A DNA stretch of 10,193 nucleotides from Larix sibirica. Its lineage: Eukaryota; Streptophyta; Pinopsida; Pinales; Pinaceae. The DNA lies in contig NWUY0300091360.1 of the NCBI GenBank assembly GCA_004151065.3, positions 6,723-16,915 of the forward strand, written 5' to 3'. The translations under genes were made by a program, and so were the position numbers. The notes below the pieces were generated by a model. It saw only the letters and a list, made by a program, of their open reading frames with translations, was not told the DNA's origin and searched no databases. Shown here piece by piece: positions 1-7,265 of this stretch (the stretch's first letter is position 1; the number at the start of each line of letters is the position of its first letter).

Positions 1-419
1 GGTTATAAAATACATTTTTCAAAAAAATAAAATTTAAAAATAAATTTTAATAATTCAATCATCTAAACGCAAGATTCAAATGATGTGATAGAAAATAAAT
101 AAATAAATAAATAAATGTATTTTGCATTATAGGGGTTTGGCTCAATTTTATATTTACACAAAAATTAAATGACTTAGTTAGGAGGAGACAACCACAAAAA
201 TCCAAACATGTCAAGGGTTGGTGTGGCATAGGGTGCATCTCTCGTGATTTTGAAAGTTGAGCCAATGGTTGAAATGCACTGCACTGGCCAACATTTCTAA
301 CAAACAAAAAAACATTATGAGAGATCAAATGTTTTGAAGTGTAAATTTTTTACACAAAAATAACAAATTTTGAGGCCTTTTGATCCTTAATAGATCTGGA
401 TATAAAATAGATTTATACT
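1..419. other. AT-rich intergenic DNA, no gene seen
   Basis: This stretch is AT-rich and holds no ORF that resembles a known protein. An 89-codon open frame on the minus strand (59-328) has low-complexity, cysteine- and phenylalanine-rich composition and no recognisable motif, so I treat it as chance. A short less AT-rich patch around 180-300 has no recognisable feature. The only clear structure is the tetranucleotide repeat listed separately. Confidence 0.6.
93..116. repeat. (AAAT)6 microsatellite
   Basis: Six uninterrupted AAAT units can be read directly. Such tracts are common in AT-rich plant intergenic DNA and are likely length-polymorphic. I infer no function. Confidence 0.95.
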
Positions 420-733
420 AGTAATAATTCAGTCCGCTGAGCTGTGGTCAAGCACTAAATATCTCTAAATATCTGGGAGTTTTTAGGGTGACTTTGAAAT
501 CTAAACATTGAGAATCCTAACATGTCCTACGAATGATAATCCATTAACACCTAGTTTCGAAGCCCAATCCTGGTAGATAAGTAGTAATAATTCAGTGAGC
601 TGAGTTGTAATTTAGCACTAAATAGGTGGAGTTTTGAGGATGTCTTGGCATCTAAAATTGGGAATCCTGACATGTCCTGGGAGTGATAATCCATTAATTC
701 CTGGTTTCGAAATCCAAGCCCAGTAAATACTAA
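420..733 (+). repeat. Diverged tandem pair, about 160 bp per unit, with tRNA-promoter-like motifs
   Basis: Two adjacent related copies start at 420 and 583; both open with AGTAATAATTCAG. They share blocks such as AGCACTAAATA, GAATCCT-ACATGTCCT, GATAATCCATTAA and TTTCGAA-CC, interrupted by small indels. The first copy is about 163 bp and the second about 150 bp. Near the start of each copy is a stretch resembling a tRNA D-arm or A box (GCTGAGCTGTGGTCAAGCAC in copy 1, GAGCTGAGTTG in copy 2). Near the end is a B-box-like TTTCGAA followed by a C-rich run. This suggests a tRNA-derived SINE-like origin, but the A-to-B distance of about 110 bp is much longer than usual and no tail is obvious. The tandem repeat itself is certain; the SINE reading is weak. 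Confidence 0.8.
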
Positions 734-1100
734 TAAATTCCGATAATATAATAGATTCCGATAATAAGATAGGGGATCTAAGTCCCCACTCCAACCAAAA
801 AATAAGAAATAAGAGATATTTCTGTACCAAAAAAATCAATTATGAAATTAATTGAAATGCATATTTTAATCCTCGCCGCCTCAGTAACCACTCTTGCAAT
901 AGATTATACCATCTGTAATTCTACAAGTTTATTAAACAAACAATTTCTAGCTTCAAAAATATCCTCGAATGATTTTATACCATTCTGAAATTCAATTATC
1001 CTATTGCTTAAACGAAATGATTCACGTTTGTTTTACTCTGACTTGAAAACTGGAAAATGAGGTCACTCCAACTCCAAAGCCAATGCTTTTTGTGTTTGTT
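734..1100. other. Intergenic DNA upstream of the acyltransferase gene
   Basis: No coding signal is visible here. The stretch probably contains the distal promoter of the downstream gene. I did not find a convincing mycorrhiza-type AW-box, CNTNG(N)7CG, around the CG dinucleotides between 841 and 1380 when scanning both strands by eye. Confidence 0.4.
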
Positions 1101-1103
1101 ATC

Positions 1104-1111
1104 TATTTATA
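1104..1111 (+). promoter_or_regulatory. Candidate TATA box (TATTTATA)
   Basis: TATTTATA lies 387 bp upstream of the chosen start codon in a local pyrimidine-rich setting. If used, transcription would begin near 1135-1145 and give a leader of about 360 nt that contains the short upstream ORFs listed here. A weaker alternative is TATAGG at 1392, which would give a much shorter leader. Neither is verified. Confidence 0.25.
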
Positions 1112-1148
1112 CTTGGTTTCGGTGCAAATCCCCAGTGAGTGAGGTTTT

Positions 1149-1214
1149 ATGCAGCTTCAGCATTCCCTCGGGAGGTTGCTGGCTGGGAGAAGCATTAGCT
1201 CTTTTGGTAATTGA
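1149..1214 (+). promoter_or_regulatory. Upstream ORF 1 (21 codons)
   Basis: An ATG at 1149 opens a frame that stops at TGA 1212-1214, entirely upstream of the main start. It matters only if the transcript begins upstream of 1149. The peptide has no feature I recognise. Two even shorter ATG-stop frames follow at 1229-1246 and 1295-1312. Together they would make this a leader with several non-overlapping upstream ORFs. Confidence 0.3.
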
Positions 1215-1430
1215 GCCCCCAATTTTTTATGAAATTTGTACTGTAAGAAAGTCCATTGCATTGTAGTTGAGATTTCCAATACAAATTCTAGTTAATGCCA
1301 ATCCCACGGTGATTCCTAGGTGAAGTTGAAAATTGGTTTTGCATCGATTGATAGGCATAATTAGACAGAGTTGACAGCGGACAGAAGTAGTTATAGGTCT
1401 GTCTGCTGGCAGATTTTTCATTTTGTTTGA

Positions 1431-1541
1431 ATGTACGGTTTGAATCACAGTTATCATTCGAATTGGATTGAACTGGGTGTTTGTATTTGCAAAAGAAATG
1501 GCCAAAGGGGAACAAGCGTACTCAGAGTTTCCATCCATTGA
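1431..1541 (+). promoter_or_regulatory. Overlapping upstream ORF (36 codons) across the main start codon
   Basis: An ATG at 1431 opens a frame different from the main ORF. It runs through the main ATG (1498) and terminates at TGA 1539-1541. Its initiation context is weak (T at -3, T at +4). The main ATG has a good one (G at -3, G at +4), so leaky scanning would be needed for GPAT translation if the leader includes this ATG. Whether it is transcribed is unknown. Confidence 0.35.
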
Positions 1542-3602
1542 CAAATGCAGCCCAGTTGGAAGAGAGAAACATACTGTTGTAGCAGACCTGGATGGAACAC
1601 TTCTTAGAGGTAGAAGCTCATTTCCCTATTTTGCCCTAACGGCATTTGAGACTGGAGGAATAGTCCGTCTGTTGGGATTGGTATTAGCTTCCCCTCTTGC
1701 AGGTTTGCTGTACTATTTGATATCTGAAACTGCTGGAATCCAAGTCCTAATATTTGTTACTTTTGTTGGAGTACGAATAGAGGACATTGAATCTGTAGCC
1801 AGAGCAGTCCTACCCAAATTCTACTCAGAGGATATCCACTCACAGGCATGGAAAATCTTTTCATCCTGTGGCAAGAGATGTGTTTTAACTGCAAATCCCC
1901 GCATTATGGTCGAACCTTTCCTGAGAGAGTATTTGGGTGCAGACATGGTGATTGGAACTGAGATTAATAGTTTTAGAGGACGTGCAACAGGTTTTGTGAA
2001 AAAGCCTGGAGTTTTGGTGGGATCAGAGAAGTCCAAGGCCTTGATAAGGGCTTTTGGTTATAATAACTTGCCTGATATTGGTCTCGGTGATAGGAAGACA
2101 GATTACCCATTCATCAGTCTCTGCGAGGTACACTCCAGCTCCTGTGTGTTTTGTGCAATCCCCATATGATCTAGGTTGTTTTTCTTGGTTATTTTTGTCA
2201 TTTCTTTGCAATCCCAGCAATCATTAATGTCAGGATGACATTTGCACAAACCGTTATTGATATTTTTCTTGGTTATTGTTATTATTCCTTAGCAATCCCA
2301 GCAATCATTAATCTGAGGGTTACATTTGCACAAATTATTATTGAGATTCATCTTTGTAACATCATAACCTGCTTTCTGACACTGATCATCAAAATAAGTT
2401 TTTAATATTTATTTTAAAGATTAGATTAGTTTCTTCCAGGGTGTGATTTAGATTTTATAGCTACATTTAAATTGTAGTTTCCTCTGCATCTGCATTATCT
2501 GTTTAATGGTAGCATATGATCTCCGTGTCATTTACCGCTCAGTCCCTTAAATCTTAGGTTATTTTCATTAGCAGTACACACCACATAAAACCATGGTGTA
2601 TGTAGAAAACTGAGGATCAGATGTGTTGCATTGCCATTTACTCTCTTTATTTCTACAAATTTTCAGTTTTTAAGGATTCATGAGTTTGTTTTTGCTGCAC
2701 AGGAAGGCTATATGGTTCCTTCAAATCCATTGATGCAAGCTGTGAGCAGGAACAAGCTGCCAAAGCCTTTAGTTTTCCATGATGGTAGACTGGTGCAACG
2801 CCCAACCCCACTTAAAGCTCTTATAATCGTTCTCTGGATCCCTGTAGGCTTTCTTTTAGCTTGCCTTAGGGTTGCAGCAGGAGCATTACTTCCCATGTCA
2901 ATGACCTACTATGCATTCTGGTGCCTCGGAGTGAAGGTGATCATAAAAGGGACACCACCCCTTGATATGAGAGAAAATGGTGAGATCAATGGAAGAAAGG
3001 GAGTTCTGTTTGTCTGCTCTCACAGAACGCTTTTGGATCCGATATTTCTATCTACAGCCCTGGGTAGGCCTATAGCTGCAGTAACATACTCAGTTTCAAG
3101 GCTCTCTGAATTCCTTTCACCTATCAAAACTGTTGGCCTTACTAGGGACAGAGTTAAGGATGCTAAGATGATCAAAGAACTACTGGAAGAAGGAGATATG
3201 GTCCTGTGTCCAGAAGGGACTACTTGCAGAGAACCCTTCCTCTTGAGATTCAGTGCATTGTTTGCAGAGTTAACAGATCAAATTGTGCCTGTTGCCATGA
3301 ACAACAAGATGAGTATGTTCCATGGAACCACTGCTAGGGGATGGAAGGCAATGGATCCTTTCTACTTTTTCATGAATCCATGTCCAACCTATGAGGTCAC
3401 ATTCCTTAATCAGCTTCCTCTAGAGCTTACTTGTACTGGAGGTAAGAGCTCACATGAGGTTGCAAATTACATCCAGAGGGTATTGGCAGCTACCTTATCA
3501 TATGAATGCACAGGGCTTACCCGGAAGGAGAAGTACAGAATCTTGGCTGGTAATGATGGTGTTGTTGTGAATCAAGTGAAGAAGAAGTCTGTGGGCTACT
3601 AA
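1498..3602 (+). CDS. RAM2: Glycerol-3-phosphate 2-O-acyltransferase, RAM2-like (two exons: 1498-2127 and 2703-3602)
   Basis: The spliced product is 509 residues, normal for land-plant GPATs (about 500-530). ATG 1498 is the start because TGA 1441-1443 lies in frame upstream with no ATG between them. The N-terminal half is HAD phosphatase-like: DLDGT 30-34, the TANP motif 131-134, and GDRKTD 197-202. The C-terminal half has the acyltransferase blocks: HRTLLD 317-322, LTRDR 356-360, PEGTTCREP 380-388 and VPVAM 405-409. Hydrophobic stretches at about 53-92 and 247-274 suggest ER-membrane association. Enzymes with both halves intact acylate glycerol-3-phosphate at sn-2 and remove the phosphate, giving 2-monoacylglycerol. 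The segments [39 protein letters not shown] and FHGTTARGW resemble RAM2 of mycorrhizal plants, as I remember it, more than Arabidopsis GPAT4/6/8. Position 355 is Gly where I recall Arg in RAM2. Family assignment is near certain; the RAM2 subgroup is perhaps 0.65. Confidence 0.95.
2128..2702 (+). other. Phase-0 intron of the acyltransferase gene
   Basis: The donor is GAG|GTACAC at 2127/2128. The acceptor is CTGCACAG|GAAGGC at 2702/2703, preceded by T-rich sequence. Splicing joins ...FISLCE to EGYMVP..., which matches the family pattern LCKEGY(I/M)VP with Glu in place of Lys at the junction. Reading through the donor instead would add only 14 foreign residues before a stop. The intron is 575 nt and contains the tandem duplication listed separately. 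Confidence 0.93.
2179..2346 (+). repeat. 84-bp tandem duplication inside the intron
   Basis: Two head-to-tail copies, 2179-2262 and 2263-2346, keep an exact 84-bp register from end to end. Both begin TTTTTCTTGGTTATT, share GCAATCCCAGCAATCATTAAT, and have TTTGCACAAA at 2241 and 2325. The copies differ by substitutions, mostly in the middle. This is a local duplication rather than a transposon insertion, as no inverted termini or coding sequence are visible. Confidence 0.93.
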
Positions 3603-3642
3603 TCACTTCAGAATTTTTTGGTCATTATAGTTAAGTTTAAAT

Positions 3643-3690
3643 AAGGAAAATTAAATTTTAATGTAGGTTTTAGACATAAAAATTTTCCTT
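3643..3690. repeat. Inverted repeat with perfect 10-bp arms
   Basis: AAGGAAAATT (3643-3652) is the exact reverse complement of AATTTTCCTT (3681-3690), separated by 28 nt. It lies about 40 nt after the stop codon, so it may sit in the 3' UTR. The arms are AT-rich, so chance is possible. Confidence 0.6.
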
Positions 3691-3720
3691 TATGTAAAGT
3701 AATTTTTATCAGGTCATCTA

Positions 3721-3749
3721 TAACACATAGGCATATTTTCTATGTGTTA
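3721..3749. repeat. Hairpin with perfect 10-bp stem and 9-nt loop
   Basis: TAACACATAG (3721-3730) pairs perfectly with CTATGTGTTA (3740-3749). It lies 119 nt after the acyltransferase stop codon and could form a stem-loop in the 3' UTR. No terminator role is implied, because this is a eukaryotic polymerase II gene. Confidence 0.7.
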
Positions 3750-4081
3750 ACCACTTCAAATAGAAAAGTGCTTCAGGTCTCGAGTCCTTTCCTGCTCTAT
3801 GCCATTCTTGCTCTATGCCATTGAGAGTAACAGTCAAACCAAACCCTGGGAACTGCAACTGGACTGCAATATCTTTACTTTAACATGGCAATTAATGACG
3901 AGGGGCAAGAGAAAAATGCTATAAAGCAATTCTCATAATGTATCAAGATGACAATGAATGATAAAGCCAACGTTGATAAGAAAACACAGAATATTTACTG
4001 AAAATAAGCAAAAAATAAATGCATCCATTGTGATTATCATTTTTTTTTAACTGAGAGAATCAAATGATCTGCGTGTCAATG

Positions 4082-4407
4082 AAATTAATAAAATATGACG
4101 TTATTTTTTTATCTTTTCAGCACCAATTAAATTGTGCAATATGTTTGATATTATATGTGGACAAGAAAAAATGCAGACATAAACACAGTAAAAAAAGATA
4201 AATGAATGACAATAATTTGTAATTAATTTAATAAATGTAATATAAAATTAATAAAATATGAAGTTATTTTTTTTAAGTTTCAGCCCCAATTAAAATGTGC
4301 AATAAGTTTGATATTATATGTTGACTAGGAAAAATGCAGACATGAGCACAGTAAATGGATAGTTGAATGGGAATAATTCGTCATTTATTTAATAAATATA
4401 TTACAAT
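4082..4407 (+). repeat. 163-bp tandem duplication
   Basis: Two adjacent copies start with AAATTAATAAAATATG at 4082 and 4245. They remain alignable through TTCAGC-CCAATTAAA, TTTGATATTATATGT, AAAAATGCAGACAT and a TTTAATAAAT-containing end. Substitutions and small indels indicate an old duplication. No coding sequence is present. Confidence 0.9.
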
Positions 4408-4422
4408 AAAAAAATATTATTA

Positions 4423-4587
4423 AAAGTAATTTGATTTTTTTGTTACATGTCTGAAGTATTTTTGATGAAAGTAATTTTTTTTTGTTACATTTATTATTGA
4501 AAGTAATTTGATTTTTGGTTACATGTGAAGTATTTTTTACTAAAGATTTGATTTTTTTGTTACATGTGTGAAGTATTTTTGATGATA
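4423..4587 (+). repeat. Minisatellite-like array, four irregular units of about 32-46 bp
   Basis: Units begin near 4423, 4468, 4500 and 4542. The consensus is roughly AAAGTAATTTGATTTTTT, then GTTACATGTGAAGTATTTTT, then GATG. The second unit lacks the middle portion and the fourth lacks a few bases at its start. Length variation between units points to slippage or unequal exchange. Confidence 0.85.
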
Positions 4588-4608
4588 AAAGTAATCAAAT
4601 GCTTACAA

Positions 4609-4732
4609 TTTTATGTAATTATTTTATGTGTTATAAGTTTTAAATTATTTTTTAGATTCATTTTATTTTATTTTATGTAATCATTTTATGTGTTATAAAT
4701 TTTAAACTACTTTTTAGAATCATTTTATTAAA
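4609..4732 (+). repeat. 62-bp tandem duplication
   Basis: Copies start with TTTTATGTAA at 4609 and 4671. They share ATTTTATGTGTTATAA, TTTTAAA and a TTTTTAGA-TCATTTTATT end. The first copy carries an extra ATTTT run near its junction. Non-coding. Confidence 0.88.
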
Positions 4733-4818
4733 ATTATCAAGTACTTACAAAGGTAAAAAGAAAGTTAAGATACAACTCTCTTTAAAATAGATTGGATTAT
4801 GTAAAAAAATAAATCACA

Positions 4819-5152
4819 TAAGACATTTCTAAAGTCATCTTATCAATTGAGGTCTAAAAAAATTATGATAAAGAATTAGAGAGATTAGAAAGGGTTTGGT
4901 TTTTGACAAGTATTTGCCAATTTATGGAGGAAGAAAATCACATATCTCATTGGTAAGAACCTCCTATATAAAGTTGATGCAGAATCCTAGAAAGTCAAAA
5001 TAAACTTAAGATATTCCTAAAGTCTTCATACCAATTGAGGTCTAAAAAGATTATGAGAAATAATTAAAGAGATTAAAAATGGGTTTGGCTTTTGACAAGA
5101 ATTTGCCCATTTATATAGGAAGAAAATCACACATTTCATTGGTAAAATCACC
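4819..5152 (+). repeat. 188-bp tandem duplication at the LINE 5' side
   Basis: Copy 1 starts at 4819 and copy 2 at 5007. Shared blocks in register are CTAAAGTC, CAATTGAGGTCTAAAAA, GGGTTTGG-TTTTGACAAG and GAAGAAAATCACA. Copy 2 is recognisable to about 5152. Both copies encode the same peptide piece, GLVFDKYLPIYGGRKSHIS (4893 onward) and GLAFDKNLPIYIGRKSHIS (5082 onward). Coding sequence of the element, not just flanking DNA, was therefore duplicated. Confidence 0.9.
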
Positions 5153-5396
5153 AGCTAAGAAAGAGGTAGACAAGGTAAACAACTCACTATCAACGAGGTC
5201 CTTAGAAAAAGGAAGACCAAAAAATGGTGAAATAATGATCATTATTTTCATAAACTCAACAGGGGTGATGGGGTCCTTAAACAACTATCTCTCAATGTTT
5301 TTATTTTTTTTCCTTATATATAAGCCACATGTAATTTTGACACGAGAAACTATGTGTGTTAGGGAAAAGCATTGGAGTTTGTGTCTTTTTTTTTAA
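5079..5396 (+). pseudogene. LINE ORF linker and N-terminal part of AP-type endonuclease
   Basis: This 105-codon open frame begins with the duplicated FDKNLPIYIGRKSHIS piece and a basic EKGRPKNGE stretch. It then enters an endonuclease start: INSTG (58-62, degenerate of a typical N-RG), KPHVIL (82-87) and RETMC (89-93), where E90 sits in the position of the catalytic Glu of the QET motif. It stops at 5394-5396. The frame is open by chance survival rather than function, since the rest of the endonuclease is broken. Confidence 0.7.
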
Positions 5397-5463
5397 AGAG
5401 GGGCAATTTTTCTCATCTCTTATGGGATGGACTTCAAGAGTTGGGCATTTTGAAGGGGGGAGT

Positions 5464-5860
5464 GTTATAATTGGAGGGGATCTTAGCCTAACCCTAAATT
5501 AGAGGGATAGTTGGGGAGAAGTGGCTAGAAGAGATCCCCTTTAGATTACTTTACCTTTTTATTTAAGTTTAAAAAATAATAGATGTGGAACCTACTAAGG
5601 TTGTCCCTACTTGGAGAAATGATATAAGAGGCACATAGGGGATATCAAAGGAATTCATTGATTTCTAGTGGCATAATCCCTAGTTGAAGATAATAATAGG
5701 ATAAACTCATGGGTGGTTACTGGAGATTCCTCAAGTCATCTTCCTATCCTTCTACAAAGTGAATTTGTAGATTGGAAACCACTTACAGTGCCCTTCAAAT
5801 TTAACCACTTTTAGTTACAAGAAGAGGATCTAAGGGAACTTGTAAAATTGACTTGAAGGC
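5464..5860 (+). pseudogene. LINE endonuclease, C-terminal part (broken)
   Basis: VIIGGDLSLTLN (5464-5499) corresponds to the GDFN motif of AP-type endonucleases and is followed immediately by a stop, TAG 5500-5502. Further on, NNRINSWVVTGDSSSHLPIL (around 5690-5755) corresponds to the SDHLPI motif, with the Asp before His replaced by Ser. The stretch after it, WKPLTVPFKFNHF, matches the usual W...PFRFE-M-L segment that ends the domain. Several in-frame stops make the domain inactive. Confidence 0.75.
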
Positions 5861-5959
5861 CTTTTGATAAACAAACTCAGGATACATCAATCATATAGTT
5901 TGTGGATAATTTACATAATGTTAAATATATAAAAAATGATGTAAAAATGATGTAATGAA

Positions 5960-6320
5960 ATCTCACAAGGAATTAAAGGAGGTAGAAGAAGGAATTACAT
6001 CCCTTTTTAAAAATAATGAGGTTGGGGTCCTTTTAGAGGAGGAATTTTAGTCTTTAAAGTAAAAAAGGAGGCACTTCTAGATAAGGAAGAGGCAAAATGG
6101 AGACTGTGAAGGTGACAACAATACAATTTTTTTCATAAGTTTGCTAACCATAGAAGAATGATCAATACTATTTGGGAAATTAAGAACTTTGATGGTACTA
6201 AGGTTAAAACATTCAAGGAAGTTGTAGATCTAGGAAAGCAACATTTCAAATCTTTGGTTAAAGATCCTGAATGTGCCAATATTGGGGAAACAATGAAAGT
6301 TTTGTGTCTCTTTCCTCGAC
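5960..6320 (+). pseudogene. LINE linker between endonuclease and reverse transcriptase
   Basis: The segment encodes KELEEGI-SLFKNNE, then LLDKEEAKWRL, then, after a frameshift, DNNT-FFHKFANHRRM and INTIWEIKNFDGTKVKTF. This is the conserved plant LINE pattern of W(R)...GD-NTKFFH...R...I..L...G....d. It is interrupted by stops near 6046, 6060 and 6107. It supports one continuous element between the endonuclease and RT parts. Confidence 0.75.
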
Positions 6321-6389
6321 AAATAGATGATTAAATAAATCGGGATTGGAGGTGGCAGTCATAAATCAATACTTGAAAAGTGTATTATC

Positions 6390-7265
6390 TTCGTTCAATA
6401 AGGCCAAGAGTCTAGGGCCCAATGGTTTCATGGTTGAATTATGAGTCTTGATTTTCATCCCTTAAGAATAAGCAATATTCATCATCCTTTGAATATTATA
6501 TGCTATTTATTTATGCAACCTTGCCATACACACTTCTTTAAAAAATCATAGCTAACATACTTAATGGTATTTTATTAGGTTTCTTTTAAAATGAGCAATT
6601 TGGTTTCTTCTACATTAGGATAATCTACAATGCAATGGGAACAACATAGGGGGAATGCATACTATAAAGAGTCAAAACAAATTTAGTAGTAGCTATGAAG
6701 ATTGACCACAAAAGCATATGATAAAGTAAACTCGCTATATCTTAGGCTATTGCTTCTACAGGTGGGAATGGTTTTGCACACAATTAATTGGATCATGGGT
6801 TGCATTTCATTAATTTAGTTTGTTGTTTTGATTGATGGACACCCCTTGTTAGATACAAGGGGTCTTAAACAAGGATGTTCCCTATCTCTTTCCTATTTTT
6901 ACTAGTTATTTAAGGACCAAGTATGTTAATTAAAGATGCAAGAAGAAGAGGGGAACTAAAAGGTATAAAAATAACAAATTCTATAATCCTTACCCATTTG
7001 TTGTTTGTGGATGACATTGTGATATTCAAAAGATGAGGTTTCAGTACGGACATGAAAATCATAAAGGAACCATAGAAAATGTGATGAAGGTGCCGAAAAC
7101 ATCGGTAATGCCTTGAGTAATATCCCATAGAAATCGTGCGTTGGTTTTCTGTTGGGAGTCGTATTCCTATAGACATTCACCGCCGATTTTTTGGATGTGG
7201 TGTGCTAGTAGTTATCTACTACAAAGTAATAGGGTGGATATCAACATGAATAAGTCAACATTATT
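6390..7265 (+). pseudogene. LINE reverse transcriptase, palm and fingers (broken)
   Basis: Motifs appear in the usual order. They are AKSLGPNGF (about 6402-6430; family form K-PGPDGF), KIIANILNG (about 6541-6568), QFGF (6596-6607), and KID plus frameshifted TKAYDKVN (about 6698-6730, motif A with its Asp at 6704). After these come GLKQGC (6861-6878), ILTHLLFVDD (ending 7015, motif C with both catalytic Asp) and NMNKSTLLF (about 7243-7269). Frameshifts and stops lie between them. The interval between FVDD and NKS is about 236 nt, roughly 130 nt longer than typical. Confidence 0.85.

Larger units (their letters stand above)
3603..4081. other. 3' untranslated and downstream region of the acyltransferase gene
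   Basis: The stretch after the stop codon is AT-rich and non-coding. No AATAAA lies close to the stop; the first exact one is 4014-4019, about 410 nt downstream. Plants tolerate variant signals, so the real poly(A) site may be nearer and cannot be fixed from sequence alone. A 14-bp direct repeat, TGCTCTATGCCATT, occurs at 3793-3806 and 3809-3822. Confidence 0.5.

Noticed and set aside
1057-1266. Open frame of 69 codons on the plus strand upstream of the acyltransferase
   Set aside because: No recognisable domain, cysteine-rich chance-like composition, and a position in the probable promoter and leader. No supporting start or splice context.
1468-1497. Ten-codon upstream extension of the acyltransferase frame beginning at TTG
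   Set aside because: TTG is not a normal start in a plant nuclear gene. ATG 1498 has good context and gives the expected family length.
1510-1516. GAACAAG, reverse complement of the core of the mycorrhiza-associated CTTC motif (TCTTGTTC)
   Set aside because: It is only a 7-base match, lies within the coding region, and lacks the flanking bases of the full motif. Expected by chance at this frequency.
6841-6863. Perfect 8-bp hairpin ACCCCTTG/CAAGGGGT with a 7-nt loop
   Set aside because: It sits inside the decayed reverse transcriptase, immediately before the GLKQGC motif, and overlaps coding remains. A single short stem in dead coding sequence is best taken as chance.
6910-7180. Two overlapping minus-strand open frames
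   Set aside because: They lie opposite the plus-strand LINE motif FVDD and the extra segment beside it, and have no recognisable protein motif. Kept only as part of the insert finding.
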